Assembly: GCA_021811745.1 (NCBI GenBank)
Contig: JAJZNH010000431.1
Location: 1-5,376 of the forward strand
Direction of reading: 5' to 3'
Length of the DNA stretch: 5,376 nucleotides
DNA from: Acidobacteriota bacterium
Lineage (GTDB): Bacteria; Acidobacteriota; Terriglobia; Terriglobales; Acidobacteriaceae
Shown: positions 1 to 5,376 of the stretch, one piece after another
How the letters are laid out: every line of letters begins with the position of its first letter
Position numbering within the stretch: position 1 is the stretch's first letter
The notes under the pieces: generated by a model
The model's database searches: none
Seen by the model: the letters and a program-made list of their open reading frames with translations, nothing else
Told to the model about the DNA's origin: nothing
Program-made: the position numbers and the translations under genes

Positions 1-465
1 CACGTGCGGCCACGCGGCAGGATTGCCGCCGGGCATGATTGACGGGCCGCGGCGCGCGCCTTCCTCACCGCCCGAAACGCCTGTGCCGATAAACAGAATG
101 CCCTTCTCGGCCAGCGCTTTGGTGCGGCGGTTGGAGTCGGTAAAGAGCGAGTTGCCGCCGTCGATAATAATGTCGCCCGCCTCAAGGTGCGGCGCAACGT
201 GATCAATCATCTGGTCGACGGTATCGCCCGCCTTCACCATCAGCATCACGCGGCGCGGCCGCTTGAGCAGGCTGGTCAGCTCCTCAATCGAGTGCGCGCC
301 GACCACTTGCGTCCCCTTCGCCTCGTTGGCGAGGAAGTCGTCGACCTTTGAAACAGTGCGGTTAAAGACGGCCACTTTGAATCCGTGGTCATTCATGTTG
401 AGGACGAGGTTCTGTCCCATCACAGCAAGGCCAATCAGGCCGATATCACAAGATGCATCCGCCAT
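1..465 (-). CDS. gnd: 6-phosphogluconate dehydrogenase, decarboxylating (N-terminal part, cut by window edge)
   Basis: Oxidises and decarboxylates 6-phosphogluconate to ribulose 5-phosphate with NADP+ in the cytoplasmic oxidative pentose phosphate pathway. The 155 visible residues are the Rossmann domain: the dinucleotide loop GLIGLAVMGQNL (residues 9-20), NRT at 35-37 (typical of NADP+ preference in this family), MLMVKAG at 74-80, IDGGNSLFTDSNRR at 101-114, and the family signature VSGGEEGARRGPSIMPGG at 130-147, which contributes to the substrate site. The family is usually about 470 residues, so roughly two thirds, including the helical C-terminal domain and catalytic lysine, lie beyond position 1. 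The start is the ATG at 463-465, preceded by GGAGAG (470-475, minus strand) four bases upstream. No frameshift is seen. It is divergent from hutH with a 109-bp gap. Identification is secure. Whether it is the long or short Gnd type cannot be told from this part. Confidence 0.96.
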   Translation of the reverse strand, partial: MADASCDIGLIGLAVMGQNLVLNMNDHGFKVAVFNRTVSKVDDFLANEAKGTQVVGAHSIEELTSLLKRPRRVMLMVKAGDTVDQMIDHVAPHLEAGDIIIDGGNSLFTDSNRRTKALAEKGILFIGTGVSGGEEGARRGPSIMPGGNPAAWPHV

Positions 466-481
466 TTGTCTCTCCAAAAAA

Positions 482-507
482 ATCATCTTATCACCGGGGG
501 AGATGAT
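482..507. repeat. 7-bp inverted repeat overlapping the possible gnd -10 box
   Basis: ATCATCT (482-488) and AGATGAT (501-507) are perfect inverted copies with a 12-base spacer. The left arm overlaps the TAAGAT hexamer (485-490, minus strand) that may be the gnd -10 element. This arrangement would suit a repressor site, but the arms are short and no regulator is known. It could be chance. Confidence 0.4.
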
Positions 508-537
508 CGAACGGTGAGCGGATACCCACCGGGCTGG

Positions 538-567
538 TTGTATTCGGGCGCTCTTCGAGCCTACTAT
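538..567 (+). promoter_or_regulatory. Candidate hutH promoter (leaderless geometry)
   Basis: TTGTAT (538-543) and TACTAT (562-567) are spaced 18 bases apart and resemble weak sigma70 -35 and -10 boxes (3/6 and 4/6 matches to consensus). Transcription would begin about at the hutH ATG at 575, which has no Shine-Dalgarno upstream. The -10 hexamer sits inside the 8-base spacer of the inverted repeat GAGCC/GGCTC (557-561/570-574), so a bound regulator would cover it. Prediction from sequence only. Confidence 0.35.
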
Positions 568-574
568 CGGGCTC

Positions 575-2113
575 ATGGATTCCCTGATGCTTGATGGCCA
601 GCCTCTTGCGCTGGCCGAGATTGAAGCGGTTTCGCTTGCCGGCCGGAACGTCGCGATCGCGCCCGCCGCGCTAACCCGCGTCGTTGCGAGCCGCGCATCT
701 ATTGAGCGCATTCTTGCCGCCGATCAGACCGTCTATGGCGTCAACACCGGCTTTGGCCGGTTGTCAGATGTTCGCGTGCCGCACGAAAGCCTGGAGCGCT
801 TGCAGACCAACCTCGTGCGCAGCCACGCCGGCGGCGTGGGACAGCCGCTCTCTGAAGCGGAAGCGCGAGCCATGCTGCTCCTGCGCGCCAATGTGCTGGC
901 CAAGGGCTACAGTGGCTGCCGCCCGGCTCTGGTCGAGTTGCTGGTTGCGCTGCTCAACGCTGATGTGCATCCGGTCATTCCCGAGAAGGGCTCGGTAGGG
1001 GCTAGCGGCGATCTGGCTCCCCTGGCGCATCTGGCTCTGGTCGTCATCGGCGAAGGCGAGGCATTCTACAAAGGCGAGCGCCTTCCTGGCGGCGAGGCGC
1101 TGCGGCGCGCGGGATTGCGGCCTCTGGCTTTGGCCGCCAAAGAGGGCCTTGCTCTGCTCAACGGCACGCAGGCCATGACCGCTGTAGGCGCGCTGGCGGT
1201 GGCTCGCGCCCGCCGCGCGGCAAGGCTGGCCGATCTTGCCGGAGCCATGTCGCTGGAGGCGCTGATGGGTACGCCCGCCGCCTTTGATTCGCGCATCCAC
1301 GCCGCCCGGCCACACGCCGGCCAGATCGCCGCCGCCGCGCATCTGATGCGGCTTATGGAAGACTCGGAGATTCGCGAAGCGCACCGCAAGCGCGACTCAC
1401 GCGTGCAGGACGCCTATTGCCTGCGCTGCATGCCGCAGGTGCACGGAGCCGTGCGGGATGCGCTGGATCACGTGACCGCTGTACTGCAGGTCGAGTCCGG
1501 CTCGGCGACAGATAATCCGCTTGTCTTCGCAGAGCAATCGTCCGAAACGCCGGACCGCGGAGCGGTGCTCTCAGGCGGGAATTTTCATGGAGCACCGCTA
1601 TCTTACGCCTTCGATTACGCAGCCATCGCAATGACCGATCTCGCCGGTATCGCCGAGCGGCGTATCGACCGGCTGCTCAATCCCGACATCAACGAAGGCC
1701 TGCCGGCATTTCTCTCCACCGATGCCGGCTTGTCTTCTGGTTTCATGATGGCGCAGATTGTGGCTGCGGCCCTCATTAACGAGTGCCAGGTGCTCGCGCA
1801 TCCTTCTTCCACCGGCAGCATCCCCACCAGCGGGGGCAAAGAGGATCACGTTTCCATGGGCATGACCGGGGCGCTCAAGCTCCGCCAGATCGTCGAAAAT
1901 ATCGAGCGCATCATCGGCATCGAGCTGATGTGCGCGGCGCAGGGCGTCGAGTTCCGCCGGCCGCTCCGTCCCAGCCGCGAGATTACCCGCGCCTGCGCCG
2001 CCGTGCGCGCGGTGGTTCCGCGCCTGGAGCAGGACCGCACACTGGCGCCGGAGATCCATGCCATGGCGGCCGCCGTGCGCTCCGGCGCATTCAACGCATG
2101 GTGCCGGGAATAA
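575..2113 (+). CDS. hutH: Histidine ammonia-lyase (histidase)
   Basis: Deaminates L-histidine to trans-urocanate and ammonia, the first step of histidine degradation, as a cytoplasmic homotetramer with the self-made MIO electrophile. At 512 residues it matches the usual length of about 510. The MIO triad Ala143-Ser144-Gly145 lies in GSVGASGDLAPL (139-150). Other family active-site residues are Tyr54 (YGVNTGFG), His84 (SHAGG), Asn196 (LLNGTQ), Gln278, Tyr281 and Arg284 (QDAYCLRC), Phe337 (GNFHGAP) and Glu423 (KEDHVSMG). His84 and Glu423 favour histidase over phenylalanine or tyrosine lyase. Small departures from common family sequence are QDAYC for QDPYS and SGGKEDH for SANQEDH. The start at 575 has no clear Shine-Dalgarno; an in-frame ATG at 587 (MLDGQPL) is the alternative. 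No hutU, hutI or hutG lies in view, so it looks monocistronic. It converges on the xylanase gene, with 46 bp between the stops. Confidence 0.95.
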   Translation: MDSLMLDGQPLALAEIEAVSLAGRNVAIAPAALTRVVASRASIERILAADQTVYGVNTGFGRLSDVRVPHESLERLQTNLVRSHAGGVGQPLSEAEARAMLLLRANVLAKGYSGCRPALVELLVALLNADVHPVIPEKGSVGASGDLAPLAHLALVVIGEGEAFYKGERLPGGEALRRAGLRPLALAAKEGLALLNGTQAMTAVGALAVARARRAARLADLAGAMSLEALMGTPAAFDSRIHAARPHAGQIAAAAHLMRLMEDSEIREAHRKRDSRVQDAYCLRCMPQVHGAVRDALDHVTAVLQVESGSATDNPLVFAEQSSETPDRGAVLSGGNFHGAPLSYAFDYAAIAMTDLAGIAERRIDRLLNPDINEGLPAFLSTDAGLSSGFMMAQIVAAALINECQVLAHPSSTGSIPTSGGKEDHVSMGMTGALKLRQIVENIERIIGIELMCAAQGVEFRRPLRPSREITRACAAVRAVVPRLEQDRTLAPEIHAMAAAVRSGAFNAWCRE

Positions 2114-2154
2114 GGCGGATTCATAGGTGCGTCCTCCGCCGCATCGCGTTTTTT
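2114..2154 (+). terminator. Possible weak terminator of hutH
   Basis: GGCGGA (2114-2119) can pair with TCCGCC (2135-2140), and a run of six T lies at 2149-2154. The eight bases between stem and T run and the 15-base loop make it a poor canonical terminator. A shorter stem TGCG/CGCA nearer the T run is an alternative. Its place just after the hutH stop, in a convergent gap, supports the role. Confidence 0.35.
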
Positions 2155-2159
2155 CAGCC

Positions 2160-3326
2160 TTACCCCGCCGCCTGCCGTGACGGCGCCTCGTCAAATGCAT
2201 CGCGCTCCGCAAAAAACGCCTGCGTCGGCCTGTAATCGGCATCGAAAGGCAGCGGACGCACCTGTCGATCCGGGCGCTTCTTTCTGTGGCTTTTGGTTCC
2301 GTTGAGCCATGTATGCCTGTCCGTAAAGCCCCACGTCAGCACGGCCTTCACGGCCTGATGCTGCAGAACCGTGTCCAGATAATCGCGGTACACGCCCGCC
2401 ACGATGCGGTCGCGCTCGGCCGCGTCGTCCTCCGGGATGCCGTCGTCATTCACGTCCAGTTCCGTCACGTAGACATCCAGCCCCATCTGGTGCGCCGACT
2501 CGATCAGCTCACGCAGGCCCTTGCCAAACGTGGACGACGAGACAGCCTGGATGTGCGACTGGATTCCCAGCGCGTCCACCGGCGCGCCGGCAGCCTTCAG
2601 CCGCTTCAGCAGCGCGAGCGTCGCGGCGCGCTTCTTGTCGGAGGCCTCATTGTCGTACTCGATCCCGTATTCGTTGTAGGTCAGCTTGGCATAGGGATCA
2701 GCCTGCCGGGCTGTATGGTATGCCAGTTCGAGATATTCCGGTCCGATCAACTCAAACCAGGGACTCTTGCGCAGCCCGTCGGGCCGCCCATCGGACACGT
2801 TGATCGCCTCATTGACGACGTCCCAGCTCTGAATCTTTCCCTTGTACCGGCCGCCCACGGTCAGGATGTGCTCGGTCATGATCTTCCGTGCGTTCTCTTT
2901 GGTTACCGTGCTTGCGAACCACCCCGGCAACGCCTCATGCCACACAAAGTTGTGGCCGCGGACCTTCATTCCGTGCTGCTCGGCAAAGGCCACCAGTTCG
3001 TCCGCATCGGTAAACATGAACGTATCGGGGGTCGGCCGCAGCGGACCGAACTTCATGCAGACCTCTCCCACCACCAGGTCGTACTGCTGAGCCAGCGCCG
3101 TTTTGTAGGCGCCTTCGCTCCGCAAGGGACCAAGCCCCACGGCCGACCCGGCCAGCAGCCCACGCCGCTGCGCATGCGCCTTCAGCGATCCCGGTCCCTG
3201 AATGCCGCCGTCCGCGCTTCCCCCTTTTTTCGGTTCAGCCATCACTTGCAGAGGATGCGATCCCATCAGCGCGACTCCGCAGCTTGTCAGCGCGCCCCTC
3301 TTGATCCATTCCCGTCTCGTCATCAT
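2160..3326 (-). CDS. Endo-1,4-beta-xylanase, glycoside hydrolase family 10, Tat-exported
   Basis: Cleaves internal beta-1,4 bonds of xylan with retention of configuration; expected outside the cytoplasm. The 388-residue product starts MMTRREWIKRG, a twin-arginine motif, followed by a short hydrophobic stretch and a likely cleavage site after Val-Met-Ala (28-30). The GH10 barrel then follows: HNFVWHEALPGW (125-136), WDVVNEAI with acid/base Glu173, GIQSHIQA (254-261), VTELDVN with nucleophile Glu289, and WGFTDRHTW (332-340). The strand-2 motif usually read as EN-x-MKW is here EVCMKF (88-93), so the substrate-contacting Asn is Val89 while Lys92 is kept. There is no carbohydrate-binding module. 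The start at 3326 is chosen because TTGGAG (3333-3338, minus strand) lies six bases upstream; a start at 3422 would bury the signal peptide inside the protein, and 3323 is also possible. It stands alone, convergent with hutH. Family call secure; exact substrate inferred. Confidence 0.93.
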   Translation of the reverse strand: MMTRREWIKRGALTSCGVALMGSHPLQVMAEPKKGGSADGGIQGPGSLKAHAQRRGLLAGSAVGLGPLRSEGAYKTALAQQYDLVVGEVCMKFGPLRPTPDTFMFTDADELVAFAEQHGMKVRGHNFVWHEALPGWFASTVTKENARKIMTEHILTVGGRYKGKIQSWDVVNEAINVSDGRPDGLRKSPWFELIGPEYLELAYHTARQADPYAKLTYNEYGIEYDNEASDKKRAATLALLKRLKAAGAPVDALGIQSHIQAVSSSTFGKGLRELIESAHQMGLDVYVTELDVNDDGIPEDDAAERDRIVAGVYRDYLDTVLQHQAVKAVLTWGFTDRHTWLNGTKSHRKKRPDRQVRPLPFDADYRPTQAFFAERDAFDEAPSRQAAG

Positions 3327-3332
3327 GGTTTG

Positions 3333-3338
3333 CTCCAA
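3333..3338 (-). promoter_or_regulatory. Ribosome binding site deciding the xylanase start
   Basis: TTGGAG on the minus strand ends six bases before the ATG at 3324-3326. It fixes the start just before the twin-arginine motif, rather than at the in-frame codon at 3422 that opens the longest reading frame. Confidence 0.65.
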
Positions 3339-3342
3339 TCCA

Positions 3343-3404
3343 ACTGATCTTTGCCGCTTGCTTTCGCTCGGATCAGTCACCCCGCCGACAGACGCCCCGA
3401 TCAG
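3343..3404. repeat. Three GATCAG/CTGATC half-sites upstream of the xylanase gene
   Basis: ACTGATC (3343-3349) and GATCAGT (3371-3377) form a perfect 7-bp inverted repeat with a 21-base spacer, and a further GATCAG lies at 3399-3404. The six-base cores start at 3344, 3371 and 3399, i.e. 27 and 28 bases apart, close to a multiple of the helical repeat. The first copy lies immediately upstream of the xylanase Shine-Dalgarno. It could be an operator array, or a hairpin in the xylanase 5' leader. No matching known regulator site is recognised. Confidence 0.4.
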
Positions 3405-3560
3405 GCATCTATCCGAGCACAACTGGCGCCTCGATCCCCGTTACGGCTTTGCCGGTTCCGACCGTATCTATTCGGTTCGAAGCGCAATCTGTTGTCTCGG
3501 TGAAGACGGCGTTACTCTACGCCGGTATGCCCTCGTCTGTCTACGACGGTGGGACGAGTT

Positions 3561-3587
3561 GATCGGCAAATTTTTCCATCACCGATC
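3561..3587. repeat. 6-bp inverted repeat GATCGG/CCGATC
   Basis: GATCGG (3561-3566) and CCGATC (3582-3587) are perfect inverted copies around a 15-base AT-rich spacer. The right arm abuts the left arm of the 11-bp repeat at 3587-3632, giving two adjoining dyads. No T run follows on either strand, so a terminator is unlikely. Confidence 0.45.
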
Positions 3588-3632
3588 GTGCGCGAGGGAA
3601 TCGTGAGCTACCCCCTGGCGGCCTCGCGCACG
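3587..3632. repeat. 11-bp perfect inverted repeat, potential strong hairpin
   Basis: CGTGCGCGAGG (3587-3597) and CCTCGCGCACG (3622-3632) are perfectly complementary, around a 24-base spacer. As RNA this would be a very stable GC-rich stem. Neither strand has a T tract beyond the stem, so it is not a standard intrinsic terminator. It lies about 260 bp upstream of the xylanase start and about 340 bp upstream of the promoter of the small gene. Possible roles are a small RNA, a protein-binding site or a repeated extragenic palindrome. Which one cannot be decided from one copy. Confidence 0.6.
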
Positions 3633-3928
3633 CGGCCGCGGGCAGGTTCTCTTTTCCTGAGGTATCCGGAAAATTTTTCGTGCATGCATCGGGAAGAGCC
3701 AAAACCAAAAGCGTAGAGCACCGTCAAATGGGGTATCGAAAAGCAGCAATCGGAAGCCGGTTCCCGCAAAAACAGACCGGTTTTGCACAGGTGGAAGTGT
3801 ATTTTTAAGGCCTCAATATAGCCGTCCGATCGAAAGAGTTCGGATAAAGATAAGTAAATAAATAAGTTAAATGACGCTTCCCGGTTTTGGTCAGGGCCTC
3901 ATGGAAGCAGATCGAGCGCGCTTTTGTG

Positions 3929-3957
3929 TTGATTTTCAATAAAAACAAACTTAAAAT
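3929..3957 (+). promoter_or_regulatory. Sigma70-like promoter for the small-protein gene
   Basis: TTGATT (3929-3934) and TAAAAT (3952-3957) are 17 bases apart, matching the -35 consensus at 4/6 and the -10 consensus at 5/6 with ideal spacing, in AT-rich DNA. This is the best promoter candidate in the window. Transcription would start near 3964, giving a leader of about 85 nt before the ATG at 4050. A 6-bp inverted repeat AGGAAA/TTTCCT (3958-3963/3970-3975) spans the expected start point and could be an operator. Confidence 0.55.
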
Positions 3958-3971
3958 AGGAAAGTAATATT

Positions 3972-4011
3972 TCCTTTGGACTTTTAGGATCCCCCCGCCC
4001 ACGTCCAAGGA
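3972..4011 (+). promoter_or_regulatory. Potential hairpin in the 5' leader of the small-protein gene
   Basis: TCCTTTGGAC (3972-3981) pairs with GTCCAAGGA (4003-4011) with a single bulged T, giving nine base pairs around a 21-base loop that contains a C-rich run. The overlapping segment TTTCCTT (3970-3976) is also complementary to the Shine-Dalgarno AAGGAAA (4035-4041). The two pairings exclude each other, so the leader could switch between open and closed ribosome sites. This is inference from base pairing only. Confidence 0.35.
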
Positions 4012-4034
4012 TGCACGCTCAATTCACCCTTTTT

Positions 4035-4040
4035 AAGGAA
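4035..4040 (+). promoter_or_regulatory. Ribosome binding site deciding the start at 4050
   Basis: AAGGAA lies nine bases before the ATG at 4050. The upstream in-frame ATG at 4011 has only AAGG directly against it, too close to serve, so 4050 is preferred. Confidence 0.6.
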
Positions 4041-4049
4041 ACATATTCG

Positions 4050-4277
4050 ATGGCAAAGCGTCGTGGTAATCCAAATTGGGGCAAGCCTGAGCCCATCGGC
4101 CCAGTTGTGCCCACTGTGACCTCCTTCGAACAAATCGTGAAGGAGTTCAAGCTGCCGCCTGACCAGTACATCCGGTCAACTCGTCTCAGGGAATGGGCTC
4201 GTCGAAACAAGAATTCCAAATACATCCCTGAGGCGCTTCTCGAGGCATGGGGCTTCGAAATCGAATCGACGTTGTAA
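4050..4277 (+). CDS. Small conserved-looking protein with GNPNWGKP motif, function unknown
   Basis: A 75-residue soluble, basic-start protein: MAKRRGNPNWGKP at the N-terminus, a Pro/Val linker (about 16-24), then a predicted helical part. Residues 25-34 (SFEQIVKEFK) and 42-53 (STRLREWARRNK) look helical, and SKYIPEALLEAWGFEIE (55-71) closes it. There is no signal peptide, membrane segment or cysteine. I have a vague impression that similar GNPNWGKP proteins recur in Acidobacteria, but I assign no family or function. Evidence that it is real: a good promoter at 3929-3957, a Shine-Dalgarno at 4035-4040 and a strong terminator right after it. It is a single-gene unit. GC is about 54% (hand count), visibly below the neighbouring genes, which suggests a different origin or selection. 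The basic first residues and paired helices could suit nucleic-acid or protein binding, but that is speculation. Starting at 4011 would give 88 residues. Confidence 0.8.
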   Translation: MAKRRGNPNWGKPEPIGPVVPTVTSFEQIVKEFKLPPDQYIRSTRLREWARRNKNSKYIPEALLEAWGFEIESTL

Positions 4278-4302
4278 GGTTCTTTCTATTTGCCAGTTGA
4301 AC

Positions 4303-4331
4303 AAAGACGCCGCCGGAGGGGCGGCGTTTTT
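4303..4331 (+). terminator. Strong intrinsic terminator after the small-protein gene
   Basis: ACGCCGCC (4307-4314) and GGCGGCGT (4320-4327) pair perfectly around the 5-base loop GGAGG. The pairing extends outward through A-rich 4303-4306 with the T run 4327-4331. It lies 25 bases after the stop at 4277 and separates this unit from ribBA. Confidence 0.88.
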
Positions 4332-4358
4332 GCTGTTTATGCCCCCTTAGGTGAAAAT
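4330..4358 (+). promoter_or_regulatory. Possible weak ribBA promoter
   Basis: TTGCTG (4330-4335) and GAAAAT (4353-4358) are 17 bases apart and are the only promoter-like pair between the upstream terminator and the ribBA ATG. The implied leader is only a few bases long, so no FMN riboswitch would fit in it. Both boxes are poor matches. Confidence 0.25.
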
Positions 4359-4370
4359 AGGGTTGCAGCC

Positions 4371-5376
<1,006 letters not shown>

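Larger units (their letters stand above)
466..574. promoter_or_regulatory. Divergent gnd/hutH promoter region with three short inverted repeats
   Basis: This 109-bp gap must hold the 5' signals of both flanking genes. On the minus strand, TAAGAT (485-490) is a possible -10 box for gnd, just upstream of its Shine-Dalgarno. I see no clear -35 box for it. Three short perfect inverted repeats lie in a row: 482-488/501-507 (ATCATCT/AGATGAT), 512-516/527-531 (CGGTG/CACCG) and 557-561/570-574 (GAGCC/GGCTC). CACCGGG occurs twice (492-498 and 527-533). The repeats could be operators or chance. No classical HutC-type palindrome is present. Confidence 0.5.
3405..3928. other. Long intergenic stretch without a convincing gene
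   Basis: About 520 bp with no reading frame I can support. Short open frames on the minus strand (3579-3788 and 3805-4008) begin with GTG or TTG, lack Shine-Dalgarno sequences and match no family I know. The left part is moderately GC-rich and holds inverted repeats at 3561-3587 and 3587-3632. A hairpin-prone segment lies at 3766-3786 (GCAAAA/TTTTGC). CCGGTTTTG occurs at 3777-3785 and 3881-3889, each followed by a similar CAGG and TGGAAG. From about 3800 the DNA becomes AT-rich with stops in all frames. No tRNA, known riboswitch or IS end is recognised. It may hold regulatory DNA, an unrecognised small RNA or the remains of a lost gene. Confidence 0.5.

Noticed and set aside
764..1384. 206-codon minus-strand open frame inside hutH
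   Set aside because: Antisense shadow of a gene whose own product is unambiguous.
2286..3347. 353-codon plus-strand open frame antisense to the xylanase gene
   Set aside because: A long shadow of GC-rich codons; the minus strand encodes a clear full GH10 enzyme with all motifs.
3341..3422. In-frame upstream start of the xylanase at 3422
   Set aside because: It would place 32 non-conserved residues before the twin-arginine signal, whereas a good Shine-Dalgarno sits before 3326.
3472..3482. tRNA T-loop-like string GGTTCGAAGC
   Set aside because: The flanking bases do not form the T stem, and no acceptor or anticodon arms surround it.
3649..3677. TTTTCC/GGAAAA stem followed by TTTTT as a terminator
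   Set aside because: The stem is AT-rich with an unpaired bulge and no gene ends upstream of it on the plus strand.
3579..3788. Minus-strand open frame of 69 codons starting with GTG
   Set aside because: No Shine-Dalgarno, no family I recognise, and it runs through the 11-bp inverted repeat.
3805..4008. Minus-strand open frame of 67 codons starting with TTG in AT-rich DNA
   Set aside because: Poor start, no ribosome site, and it overlaps the well-formed promoter of the small gene on the other strand.
4278..4370. FMN riboswitch upstream of ribBA
   Set aside because: Only about 40 bp remain between the terminator and the start, far too short, and no conserved FMN aptamer segments are seen.

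Overview
The window reads as ordinary chromosomal DNA from a GC-rich, soil-type heterotrophic bacterium. The gene mix (6-phosphogluconate dehydrogenase, histidine ammonia-lyase, a Tat-exported GH10 xylanase, a small GNPNWGKP protein and bifunctional RibBA) and the codon bias suggest Acidobacteria (Acidobacteriaceae-like). This is inference only: there is no rRNA or other phylogenetic marker here. I see no tRNA, rRNA, CRISPR array, transposase or phage gene.

Layout. Positions 1-465 (minus) hold the N-terminal third of gnd, cut by the left edge. A 109-bp divergent promoter region with several short inverted repeats separates it from hutH (575-2113, plus), which is complete and has all recognisable MIO-family catalytic residues. 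hutH converges on a GH10 endo-xylanase (2160-3326, minus) with a twin-arginine signal peptide. The two stop codons are 46 bp apart. About 720 bp without a convincing gene follow (3327-4049). This stretch has a possible operator array next to the xylanase, strong inverted repeats around 3561-3632, and an AT-rich tract (about 36% GC over 3801-3990, hand count) ending in a good sigma70-like promoter. That promoter and an 85-nt leader precede a 75-aa small protein gene (4050-4277), closed by a textbook intrinsic terminator (4303-4331). ribBA begins at 4371 and runs off the right edge.

The genes do not form a pathway: pentose phosphate oxidation, histidine degradation, xylan hydrolysis and riboflavin synthesis sit side by side as single transcription units. 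hutH has no hut partners in view, and gnd and ribBA are truncated by the window.

No new multi-gene system is visible. The points most worth a second look are the orphan small gene with its structured leader, the long noncoding stretch with an 11-bp inverted repeat, the altered GTP cyclohydrolase II half of RibBA, and the possible leaderless start of hutH.
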